Shown: positions 36,600-42,955 of the stretch, piece after piece
Position numbering within the stretch: the stretch's first letter is position 1
Layout: every line of letters starts with the position of its first letter
Source: Sphingobacteriales bacterium
Lineage (GTDB): Bacteria > Bacteroidota > Bacteroidia > AKYH767-A > OLB10
Reading direction: 5' to 3'
NCBI GenBank assembly: GCA_021299095.1
Contig: JAJTFW010000017.1
Coordinates: forward strand, 1 to 42,955
Length of the DNA stretch: 42,955 nt
The notes under the pieces: model-generated
Database searches by the model: none
What the model saw: only the letters and a program-made list of their open reading frames with translations
What the model was told of the DNA's origin: nothing
Translations under genes and position numbers: made by a program

Positions 36600-36607
36600 C
36601 AAATATA
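36600..36607 (-). promoter_or_regulatory. Candidate -7 promoter box TATATTTG for the ABC exporter operon
   Basis: This is an exact TAnnTTTG on the minus strand, followed by TCCAT and the ATG at 36594. No -33 TTG is seen at 17-23 bases. Confidence 0.5.
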
Positions 36608-36632
36608 GTGTTCTAAGCCGCGGTAGAGGTGG

Positions 36633-37646
36633 CTAAAGTCTTACAATGACCGACAGGAGTACTGAGCGCGGAGCTTGCAGGTCGGCAGGTCGTGTCATGA
36701 ACTCCGTGTTGAATACATTTCGCACGTTAAGCATGATGGTGGCCCCATCGTTTAAGACATAGCCTGCACGCACATCGGCCAGCCATGAACCTTCGGGCTG
36801 CCGTTCCCGGTAGGACTTGACACCGGCAATTGCAAGCTCAAAGATTTTATCGATGTTTTCGATGCGGCTGTAATATCGTAGACTAAATCCGCCAATCCAT
36901 TTTCTGTAACGGCTTTCGCTGTCGAATTTGAACATATTGCGGAACCGGTATTTCAGGACGTTCTCCTTACTTGTATTGTAAATGGTATCGGTAGCCAGAT
37001 CGAAATCCGTTTGAACCGGATCAATCCAGGTGTATCCTCCGAGAATGCTTTGTTCCACTTGTCCGATTTTCCCCTGACCGGTAAGTGTCATTTCGAGCCC
37101 GGTAATGCGGGCGTTGCCGATGTTTACCGATCTAAACCCGAGACCTCCGAATGGATCCACAAAGGGATTACCCCACAAGCCGAAGCTGAATTCCATCATG
37201 TCTTGGTATTCCATCTGGAACAGGCTGAAATCGGCCATGCCTTTCCACGAGGAAATCGAGAGTAATTGCCTTACGCCGACTTCGCCCGACCAGCCTCGTT
37301 CGGGAAAGAGTGAATCGTTTGGATAAATGACGATATCTCCGACCCGCGTGCGCACGTATTGCTCAGCGATACTCGGGAAGCGAAAGCCCTGACCATACGA
37401 AGCCCGGACATAGCCGCCTTTCCAGGCCTCATAGTTCATACCCGTTCGAAACAGCAGCTGCGGATCGAATTGTTTTCCGGAGATGGATCCACCTTCAACC
37501 CGTGCACCCAGGCTGAGTTTCAGTTTCCCGAAAGAGCCATCACCCTGAAGGTAGCCTGCCATGTTGCTGCCGCGCTGCTTGTCGAACAATTCACCGGCGA
37601 CCCGTGTAGTGGACGCGCTAGCGCCGATTGTAAAGTCAATCGGCAT
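36633..37646 (-). CDS. TonB-dependent receptor, C-terminal part (split by frameshift)
   Basis: 337 residues of outer-membrane beta-barrel: GASASTTRVAGELFDKQ, LSLGARVEGGSISGKQFDPQLLFRTGMNYE, YVRASYGQGFRFPSIAEQYVR, then the end VRNVFNTEFMTRPADLQAPRS and LLSVIVRL. There is no signal peptide, so it cannot reach the outer membrane alone. Its first ATG (37646) lies 10 bases before the stop of the N-terminal part, in the +1 frame relative to it. Together the two parts (740 residues) make one receptor. About ten residues expected between them appear to be missing, so this is probably a disrupted gene or a sequence error rather than two genes. Confidence 0.85.
   Translation of the reverse strand: MPIDFTIGASASTTRVAGELFDKQRGSNMAGYLQGDGSFGKLKLSLGARVEGGSISGKQFDPQLLFRTGMNYEAWKGGYVRASYGQGFRFPSIAEQYVRTRVGDIVIYPNDSLFPERGWSGEVGVRQLLSISSWKGMADFSLFQMEYQDMMEFSFGLWGNPFVDPFGGLGFRSVNIGNARITGLEMTLTGQGKIGQVEQSILGGYTWIDPVQTDFDLATDTIYNTSKENVLKYRFRNMFKFDSESRYRKWIGGFSLRYYSRIENIDKIFELAIAGVKSYRERQPEGSWLADVRAGYVLNDGATIMLNVRNVFNTEFMTRPADLQAPRSVLLSVIVRL
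37623..37644. repeat. 8-bp inverted repeat at the receptor frameshift junction
   Basis: GCCGATTG (37623-37630) and CAATCGGC (37637-37644) are perfect inverted copies around a 6-base loop TAAAGT. The premature TGA of the N-terminal part lies inside this hairpin. Confidence 0.75.
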
Positions 37647-38847
37647 AAAACACTTCTGATCGAGATCCTTGGGCGGTATTGTTGGTGTTGTTGCTGAGAA
37701 AATACCGTGTTTTCAACTTATGGATCCATGGCCCACTCGTGTAAGTTAAATACGGATCGAATGTGAAGCGGTCGGATGTGTACGTGCTCAGCGTGCCTCC
37801 AAATGGAAGTAATGCGCCTGTCGTATCGTTTTGCCAAATCAGAAAACTACCTCCTTTCGCACGTTGTGCATTAACGGCCAGTCCGGCAGTAAGCCCGCTC
37901 AGCTTTTCTATCGGAAAGCGGACATGTGCATTCGCTCGAACACGTTCTTCCGTTTCCCCTTCCCGGTATCCGCGGTCGTTCACGTATTGTCCGCCACTGA
38001 CCAATGCAACTTTACCGAAGCGTTGCCGATGCGAGAGGCTGAAGCCGCTTGTCATGCGTGCTTCATCCCACCAACGCATACGCACATCCGAAGGTTGATC
38101 ATAAGCGCCAACGAAGGCATTGATGAGGGTAAGGGCCGTGTCGCCAGGCATCGCAGTACGCAGGTTAATAACGCCGTTTAGTGCCGATGATCCGAATAGG
38201 GCAGACGAGGCGCCTTTGAGTACTTCGGCCTGCTCCATTTGTTCCACGGGGATGAAGTTCCACTTCACATCGTTGGCATCCCCGGCCAGCATGGGCAGGT
38301 CATCCACCAGCACCAATACACGCGATCCGGCACCGTAGCTGAATCCACTTCCTCCGCGGATATTCGCTTGTCCATCGATAACGGTGACGCCCGGTACTTG
38401 TTCTACAGCGGTTTCGATGGTGTTGTCGGCCCGTCTTTCAAGCAGCTGTTGTGGCAGTACGTCCATCGAAGTGACCGTTTCCTCAATCCGTTGCCTACTA
38501 CGGTTGCCTGTAATGACAATCTGCCGGAAATCCAGCATATCGGGTGCGAGCAAAATATCCAGTTCGACCAGCTCGCCCGGAGCCAGGTCCAGAAGTCTTG
38601 ACTCCGATTTGTATGAGATGTAATTAAAAAGCAACACGAATTTTCCGGCAGGGAGCACAAGTTTGAATCGCCCTTCCTGATCGGTCTGCACACCATGCTT
38701 CCGGTCGGCCGACATGACCGTCGCGAAAGGCAGGGGCTCGCGGGTTTTTTCATCCCTAACCCTTCCTTTCAGGGTTGCATCCTGTGCCTGGCTGAAGGTC
38801 GACAAGGCCAATAGTACAGTGATAAGCGAATACAAACGTTTAAGCAT
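37636..38847 (-). CDS. TonB-dependent receptor, N-terminal part (split by frameshift)
   Basis: 403 residues. After a signal peptide (MLKRLYSLITVLLALSTFSQAQ) comes a carboxypeptidase-regulatory-like domain (LKGRVRDEKTREPLPFATV, to LDILLAPDM), then a plug domain (IRGGSGFSYGAGSRVLVLVDDLPML, then EVLKGASSALFGSSALNGVINLRT) and the first barrel strands. It stops early at EVFYAD-TGA, in the middle of the barrel; the continuation is in the next frame. The full receptor would import a siderophore, vitamin or similar ligand with TonB energy; no substrate clue is present. It is divergent from dprA. Confidence 0.88.
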   Translation of the reverse strand: MLKRLYSLITVLLALSTFSQAQDATLKGRVRDEKTREPLPFATVMSADRKHGVQTDQEGRFKLVLPAGKFVLLFNYISYKSESRLLDLAPGELVELDILLAPDMLDFRQIVITGNRSRQRIEETVTSMDVLPQQLLERRADNTIETAVEQVPGVTVIDGQANIRGGSGFSYGAGSRVLVLVDDLPMLAGDANDVKWNFIPVEQMEQAEVLKGASSALFGSSALNGVINLRTAMPGDTALTLINAFVGAYDQPSDVRMRWWDEARMTSGFSLSHRQRFGKVALVSGGQYVNDRGYREGETEERVRANAHVRFPIEKLSGLTAGLAVNAQRAKGGSFLIWQNDTTGALLPFGGTLSTYTSDRFTFDPYLTYTSGPWIHKLKTRYFLSNNTNNTAQGSRSEVFYAD

Positions 38848-38891
38848 GACTTCAGAGCGTAATCGAGCAAAAGATCGGAATTTTACGGCAG

Positions 38892-38899
38892 TATCTTTG
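38892..38899 (+). promoter_or_regulatory. Candidate -7 promoter box TATCTTTG for dprA
   Basis: This is an exact TAnnTTTG, 25 bases before the GTG start. No clear -33 TTG lies at the expected distance. Confidence 0.45.
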
Positions 38900-38924
38900 G
38901 CGCCCTTTTAAATGGATCTCAACG

Positions 38925-40061
38925 GTGTCTGAAGTGCTTTTATCTTCGTCATGCACGGAACAGGAATTGCTGGCCCGTATCGCCCTCTCCTTCCTTCCTG
39001 CAGTAGGACCTGTGCTAACGCGGGCACTTGTTGGACATTGCGGTTCCGCCGAGGCGGTGTTCAGGGAGAAACGTAGCCTACTGGCACGCATTCCGGGTTT
39101 AGGCGCCCGCAGGGTTGCCAAAGCATTTTCCGAACCGGTATTTCCGCTTGCCGAGCGTGAGCTTGCATTCATCCGTCGGCACCGCATCACCCCAATTTTC
39201 TTTACCGACGCATTATATCCGCAACGACTTATCCATTGTCATGATGCTCCAGCCTTGTTGTATTCCAAGGGGAGTATCGACTACAATGCGGGCCGCTTCG
39301 TAGCCTTGGTTGGTACCCGGCATGCGACCGATTACGGTGCATCCTGCGTAGAGACGTTGGTTGCAGGGCTTGCACCCTATGGCGTGTGTGTTGTTAGCGG
39401 ATTGGCGTATGGCATTGATATACGTGCCCACCAGTCAGCGCTCGACCAGGGATTATCGACCATCGGCGTTACTGCGCATGGACTCGATCGAATTTATCCT
39501 CCAGCACACCGGGGCACAGCAAAAAAAATGATAGCGTGCGGGGGCTTGCTGACTGAATATCCGAGCGGGACACAGCCTGACCGGGAGAATTTTCCGTCCA
39601 GAAACCGCATTGTTGCCGGCATTAGCGATGCTGTAGTGGTTGTTGAGGCAGCCGAAAAAGGCGGCGCACTCATCACGGCCGATCTGGCCAACGGCTACGA
39701 CCGGGATGTGTTTGCCGTTCCTGGTCGGGTTGGTGATCTACGTAGCATGGGATGCAACCGGCTCATTCGCGAACACAAAGCCGCACTTATCACATCGGCC
39801 GAAGATTTGGTTTGGCTGATGGGGTGGAATGATGATAAGCCGGAGACGAAGCGGAAGGCTCAACAGATACAACTCTTTCCCGAGCTCAATCCTGAGCAAC
39901 AACGTATCGTTGATGTGCTTCGACAGATGGGTGAAAGCGGACAGGATGCTATTGCTTTTCACAGCGGAGTAACCCTTTCACGGATTTCGGGGGTGCTCCT
40001 TGAGCTCGAGTTGAATGGGGTTCTAAAACTACTTCCTGGCAAACGCTACCGATTGAATTGA
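38925..40061 (+). CDS. dprA: DNA-processing protein DprA
   Basis: 378 residues. The start is a GTG at 38925; the ATG at 38912 is in another frame. An N-terminal HhH/SAM-like region (LPAVGPVLTRALV, then IPGLGARRVAKAF) is followed by the Rossmann core with FVALVGTRHATDYG, VVSGLAYGIDIRAHQSAL, TEYPSGTQPDRENFPSRNRIVAG and EKGGALITADLANGYDRDVFAVPG. The C-terminus is a winged-helix domain (LNPEQQRIVDVLRQMGESG to the end). DprA loads RecA on incoming single-stranded DNA in transformation. Confidence 0.96.
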   Translation: MSEVLLSSSCTEQELLARIALSFLPAVGPVLTRALVGHCGSAEAVFREKRSLLARIPGLGARRVAKAFSEPVFPLAERELAFIRRHRITPIFFTDALYPQRLIHCHDAPALLYSKGSIDYNAGRFVALVGTRHATDYGASCVETLVAGLAPYGVCVVSGLAYGIDIRAHQSALDQGLSTIGVTAHGLDRIYPPAHRGTAKKMIACGGLLTEYPSGTQPDRENFPSRNRIVAGISDAVVVVEAAEKGGALITADLANGYDRDVFAVPGRVGDLRSMGCNRLIREHKAALITSAEDLVWLMGWNDDKPETKRKAQQIQLFPELNPEQQRIVDVLRQMGESGQDAIAFHSGVTLSRISGVLLELELNGVLKLLPGKRYRLN

Positions 40062-40166
40062 ATGCCCCTGCATGTACACCGAACACTATCGGGCCGAATT
40101 TTCACATGTTTAATTCCTGAGCTACAGGATTCAGAGTTTGGTTTTTCGGTCCGTTGAATGAACAGT

Positions 40167-40174
40167 TATCTTTG
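40167..40174 (+). promoter_or_regulatory. Candidate -7 promoter box TATCTTTG for kbl
   Basis: This is an exact TAnnTTTG, 18 bases before the kbl ATG at 40193. Its presence supports that start over the in-frame ATG at 40160 (the ATGAACAG stretch at 40154 onward), which lies upstream of the box. Confidence 0.5.
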
Positions 40175-40192
40175 ACGAATCATCCCAGCCCT

Positions 40193-41392
40193 ATGTACGA
40201 CACCCTAAAACCGGTTCTTGAAAAAGAACTTCAGGAAATTAAATCTGCCGGACTTTTTAAGCAAGAGCGCATTATCACATCGCCCCAAGCAGCTGATATC
40301 CGCGCCAACGGCCGCGATGTCGTCAATTTTTGCGCGAACAATTACCTGGGCCTCTCATCCCACCCCAAGGTTATAGCTGCTGCCAAAGAGGCCATTGATA
40401 CCCATGGATTCGGTATGAGCAGTGTGCGTTTCATTTGCGGCACCCAGGACATCCACAAGGAACTCGAGGCGAAACTTTCGACATTTCTCGGTACAGAAGA
40501 TACCATATTGTACGCGGCGGCTTTTGATGCCAATGGCGGTGTATTCGAGCCCTTGCTCAATGAACAAGATGCGATTATCAGCGACGAACTCAATCACGCT
40601 TCCATCATAGACGGTATACGTCTGTGTAAGGCTCAGCGCCATCGCTACAAGCACAACAACATGGAGGATCTGGAGGTGCAGTTGCAGGCGACGCAGCACT
40701 TGCGCCACCGGATGATCGTGACCGATGGTGTATTCAGTATGGATGGTACGATAGCACAACTTGACAAGATCTGTGAGCTGGCCGACCGATACAAGGCATT
40801 GGTCATGATTGACGAATGCCATGCCTCCGGATTCATGGGAAAAACCGGTCGTGGGACACACGAGTTCCGCAATGTGATGGGTCGCGTAGACATTATAACC
40901 GGCACCTTGGGTAAAGCACTTGGCGGTGCCATGGGCGGGTTTACATCGGGTCGGAAAGAAATTGTTGAGATGCTGAGGCAGCGCTCCCGTCCATACCTGT
41001 TCTCCAACTCACTTGCTCCTTCCATCGTTGGTGCGTCAATCGCTGTCATTGACATGTTGAGTGAGACCACTGAATTGCGTGACAAGCTTTGGGAAAACAC
41101 CCGCTATTTCCGCCAACAAATCACCGCTGCCGGATTCGATATAAAACCGGGCGAACATCCCATTGTGCCTATCATGCTCTACGAAGCAACACTGGCTCAG
41201 GAGTTCGCTGCACGACTGTTGGAGGAAGGCATCTATGTCATCGGCTTCTTCTACCCCGTTGTGGCCAAGGGTAATGCCCGCATCCGGGTTCAATTATCGG
41301 CGGCGCATGAACGTGAACATATTGACAGGGCGGTATCGGCTTTCACCAAAGTGGGCCGGGAGCTGGGCGTAATCGGCTCCGTATCGGCCTGA
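40193..41392 (+). CDS. kbl: Glycine C-acetyltransferase (2-amino-3-ketobutyrate CoA ligase)
   Basis: 399 residues from ATG 40193 ([26 protein letters not shown]), matching the family length. It is a PLP enzyme of the alpha-oxoamine synthase group that converts 2-amino-3-oxobutanoate plus CoA to glycine and acetyl-CoA in threonine breakdown. PLP is held by K241 in [13 protein letters not shown]; other family marks are [42 protein letters not shown] and [10 protein letters not shown]. No tdh gene is in the window. A CAT-anticodon tRNA follows 22 bases after the stop. Confidence 0.95.
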   Translation: MYDTLKPVLEKELQEIKSAGLFKQERIITSPQAADIRANGRDVVNFCANNYLGLSSHPKVIAAAKEAIDTHGFGMSSVRFICGTQDIHKELEAKLSTFLGTEDTILYAAAFDANGGVFEPLLNEQDAIISDELNHASIIDGIRLCKAQRHRYKHNNMEDLEVQLQATQHLRHRMIVTDGVFSMDGTIAQLDKICELADRYKALVMIDECHASGFMGKTGRGTHEFRNVMGRVDIITGTLGKALGGAMGGFTSGRKEIVEMLRQRSRPYLFSNSLAPSIVGASIAVIDMLSETTELRDKLWENTRYFRQQITAAGFDIKPGEHPIVPIMLYEATLAQEFAARLLEEGIYVIGFFYPVVAKGNARIRVQLSAAHEREHIDRAVSAFTKVGRELGVIGSVSA

Positions 41393-41396
41393 GTCC

Positions 41397-41404
41397 TACT
41401 TTTG
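41397..41404 (+). promoter_or_regulatory. Candidate -7 promoter box TACTTTTG for the CAT tRNA
   Basis: This is an exact TAnnTTTG, directly after the kbl stop and 10 bases before the mature tRNA. No good -33 is visible. Confidence 0.45.
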
Positions 41405-41414
41405 CACCCCATTC

Positions 41415-41490
41415 GGGCCTATAGCTCAGCGGTCAGAGCAGCGGACTCATAATCCGTTGGTCGCAGGTTCAAATCCTGCTGGGCCCACCA
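41415..41490 (+). tRNA. tRNA with CAT anticodon, probably tRNA-Ile2
   Basis: The acceptor GGGCCTA (41415-41421) pairs with TGGGCCC (41480-41486) with one G-T pair. The D stem is GCTC/GAGC, the anticodon stem GCGGA/TCCGT with loop CTCATAA, and the anticodon CAT is at 41448-41450. The T arm is GCAGG-TTCAAAT-CCTGC, the discriminator A, and CCA is encoded (41488-41490). The body, including TTGGTCGC before GGTTCAA, resembles E. coli tRNA-Ile2, whose C34 is changed to lysidine. Elongator Met cannot be excluded by eye. Confidence 0.9.
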
Positions 41491-41507
41491 ACAAATTCAT
41501 CCTCTTT

Positions 41508-41521
41508 TTGGTAATTACCAA
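41508..41521. repeat. 14-bp perfect palindrome in the gap after the CAT tRNA
   Basis: TTGGTAATTACCAA is fully self-complementary and lies 18 bases after the tRNA. It could be an operator half-site pair; it has no loop, so it is a weak hairpin. Between here and 41685 I see only AT-rich sequence with T runs. Confidence 0.6.
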
Positions 41522-41685
41522 CAGGACGGGCTGGATTTTCTAGAATTCCGGAAGGTTTTTTCGGTGTAAATGAACCGGCTCTTTTTTCTATTGGTTTGAT
41601 AGCGAATAATTTACATTTATTTATCCCAACAGTTCGAAGAGAATATTAACCTGTTGTTAAGGTTTGTTTCACACGGCTTTGCCTC

Positions 41686-41717
41686 TTGACACGTATTGGG
41701 TTGCCGGCCTACCTTTC
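41686..41717 (+). promoter_or_regulatory. Candidate promoter of the right-edge surface gene
   Basis: TTG (41686-41688), a 21-base spacer and TACCTTTC (41710-41717) lie about 108 bases upstream of the ATG at 41826. One base differs from TAnnTTTG. The resulting long 5' leader would contain the inverted repeat at 41724-41789. Confidence 0.45.
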
Positions 41718-41723
41718 GCGCCT

Positions 41724-41789
41724 GGAGAATTGAGCCTGTTCCCTGCGGAGGGGCGCTCTTCATTTGGATTGTTTGGCTCAGTATTCTCC
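41724..41789 (+). other. Long-range hairpin in the leader of the right-edge surface gene
   Basis: GGAGAATTGAGCC (41724-41736) pairs with GGCTCA-GT-ATTCTCC (41775-41789): 13 base pairs with a 2-base bulge, closing a 38-base loop. It lies between the candidate promoter and the ATG at 41826, with 36 bases left before the start codon. It could be a structured leader or an mRNA stabiliser. No known riboswitch consensus was recognised. Confidence 0.55.
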
Positions 41790-41825
41790 CCAGTGATCAA
41801 GTAAACCTCAACACCCTCATATCCC

Positions 41826-42955
41826 ATGTACCGATTCTCTAACCACCAGGCGAAAACATGCGTTCACCGGAAGTATGCGTTCATAGCTAAAGCGCTCCTC
41901 GTCCTGATGTTGAGCACATTGGCGATTAACGCACAGGCTCAATTGCTCACCCAGGACTTCAACTTCAGTGGAGCCCTCACTTCAAATGGTTTCACTGCGC
42001 ACAGTGGTGGAGGTACCAACGCTCTTTCAACCACCACGGGTCTGACCTACACCGGTCATGCGGGTAGCGGAATCGGCAATGCTGTGCTGGTGAACAACCT
42101 AGGTGGCGAAGACGCTAACATCACCTTCACTTCCACTACCGGACCAACTGTCTACTATTCCTTTCTGGTGAATGTGACCGATCCTGCTTCCGCTAAATCA
42201 GGCGATGTGGTCTTTCACGTTGGTAGTCCGGGTGGGGCTGGTTGGACAGCATTTGCCGGGCGCGTTTCTGCTCGCATCGTGAGCGGTAATGTGAACTTCG
42301 GTATCAGCAACACGAGTACTGCTACGTATGGTACAACCAATTTCAGCAAGAATACCACTTACCTGATTGTTGTAAAGCATAGCATCGTAACTGGAGCGAC
42401 TGCTGATCCCTTGTCGATGTGGGTTATTCCGAGCGGCATGCCGGCCACTGAAGCAGTCGCTGGTACAGCGGAACTAACCAATACTACGACCAATGGTACC
42501 GATGCCATCAGTGCTGTGGGTTTGCGTCAGGGCAGTGCGACGAACTCTCCACAAGTTGTTGTAGACGCCATTCGTGTTGGAGCTTCCTGGGGTGATGTGA
42601 TGCCACTCTCCTCAGTTCCGCTCAGTGTTTCCTCTAGTTCTGGCACCATAGCATGCGCGGGTGGCAGTACAACTGTAACAGTTTCAGCTAGCGGAGGTCT
42701 ACCTCCATACACCGGAACGGGTACCTTTACGGCCCAGGCGGGTGCATATTCCTATACTGTGACTGACGCCAATGGAAATACGGCTGTTGCTTCTGGAAGT
42801 ATTTCGGACGGAGCTGCAGTAACGAGTAATACCACTACAGCTACAGCTTGTGGGTCTTACACATGGAGTGTGAACGGGGTAACATACACACAAAGCGGAA
42901 CCTATAGTAGCGTTAGTGTGTGCCATACCGAAACTTTATCGTTGACTGTAACACC
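41826..42955 (+). CDS. Large secreted surface protein, 5' part (runs off the right edge)
   Basis: The frame is open from the ATG at 41826 to the end of the window (376 codons). A long signal peptide has a basic n-region (MYRFSNHQAKTCVHRKYAF) and core AKALLVLMLSTLAINAQAQ. Residues ~40-265 are a beta-rich LamG-like domain common in Bacteroidota extracellular proteins (DFNFSGALTSNGFTAHSG, then YYSFLVNVTD and SPQVVVDAIRVGASWGDV). Next is a SprB-like repeat (AGAYSYTVTDANGNTAVASG), then the start of a CGSYTWSVNGVTYTQSGTY repeat, usually present in many copies. A T9SS sorting domain is expected beyond the edge. Confidence 0.85.
   Translation, partial: MYRFSNHQAKTCVHRKYAFIAKALLVLMLSTLAINAQAQLLTQDFNFSGALTSNGFTAHSGGGTNALSTTTGLTYTGHAGSGIGNAVLVNNLGGEDANITFTSTTGPTVYYSFLVNVTDPASAKSGDVVFHVGSPGGAGWTAFAGRVSARIVSGNVNFGISNTSTATYGTTNFSKNTTYLIVVKHSIVTGATADPLSMWVIPSGMPATEAVAGTAELTNTTTNGTDAISAVGLRQGSATNSPQVVVDAIRVGASWGDVMPLSSVPLSVSSSSGTIACAGGSTTVTVSASGGLPPYTGTGTFTAQAGAYSYTVTDANGNTAVASGSISDGAAVTSNTTTATACGSYTWSVNGVTYTQSGTYSSVSVCHTETLSLTVT

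Noticed and set aside
40154-40192. Upstream start for kbl adding 13 residues
   Set aside because: The extension contains the promoter box TATCTTTG (40167-40174) and does not match the family N-terminus; ATG at 40193 fits better.

Overview
The window looks like a chromosomal segment of a free-living Bacteroidota bacterium (Flavobacteriia/Sphingobacteriia-like, roughly 50% GC by eye). The support is: type IX secretion (T9SS) C-terminal sorting domains, a PorZ homologue, a TonB-dependent receptor with an N-terminal carboxypeptidase-regulatory domain, DUF6427/DUF6341-like membrane proteins, the YbiT-type ABC-F ATPase, and the Bacteroidota promoter signature TAnnTTTG in front of many genes. I see no phage, transposon, integron or CRISPR. 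Most of the content is housekeeping, with surface-protein genes running off both edges.

Layout. 1-2013: 3' part of a large secreted T9SS protein (MBG-like, MopE-like and PKD-like modules). 2014-2600: terminator, tRNA-Arg(CCG), terminator. 2601-6347: ABC-F ATPase, DUF3109, SOUL protein, DUF4382 lipoprotein. 6537-8695: a compact run of prs, rplY (L25/Ctc) and pth, then a tiny protein that is little more than a T9SS sorting domain, then aspS (-). 10976-15081: porZ, a DUF6341-like small membrane protein, a DUF6427 membrane protein and a PH-like protein. 15090-18551: M1 metallopeptidase and TonB. 18673-23762: cytochrome B-like membrane protein, hflX, comF, a free-methionine-R-sulfoxide-reductase-type GAF protein coupled to an Ig-like lipoprotein, and a RidA protein. 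23766-26359 (-): an ABC importer operon (binding lipoprotein, permease, ATPase) of the TrpXYZ/PF04392 type. 26408-32807: an unknown helical protein, a 1012-aa double-module amidohydrolase with a downstream catalytically degenerate paralogue, and a small secreted protein. 32827-36594 (-): tryptophan 2,3-dioxygenase, a zinc metallopeptidase and an ABC-2 exporter pair. 36633-38847 (-): a TonB-dependent receptor broken by a frameshift. 38925-41490: dprA, kbl and a CAT-anticodon tRNA. 41826-42955: start of another large secreted surface protein.

How the genes work together. PorZ belongs to the T9SS attachment complex that would anchor CTD-bearing proteins like those at both edges and at 8721. TonB and the broken receptor belong to outer-membrane energized uptake. 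The TrpXYZ-like importer, the RidA protein resembling 2-aminomuconate deaminase and tryptophan 2,3-dioxygenase suggest, by inference only, aromatic amino-acid uptake and breakdown. comF and dprA are DNA-uptake/processing genes.

The most interesting signals are: (i) several genes whose start codon lies only 4-6 nt after a TAnnTTTG promoter box, implying leaderless mRNAs; (ii) the receptor broken at an 8-bp inverted repeat; (iii) the tandem of amidohydrolase modules in which two of three have lost the metal-binding HxH; (iv) the CTD-only protein; (v) two sizeable inverted repeats in regulatory gaps. I did not find a clear new multi-gene defence or mobile system.
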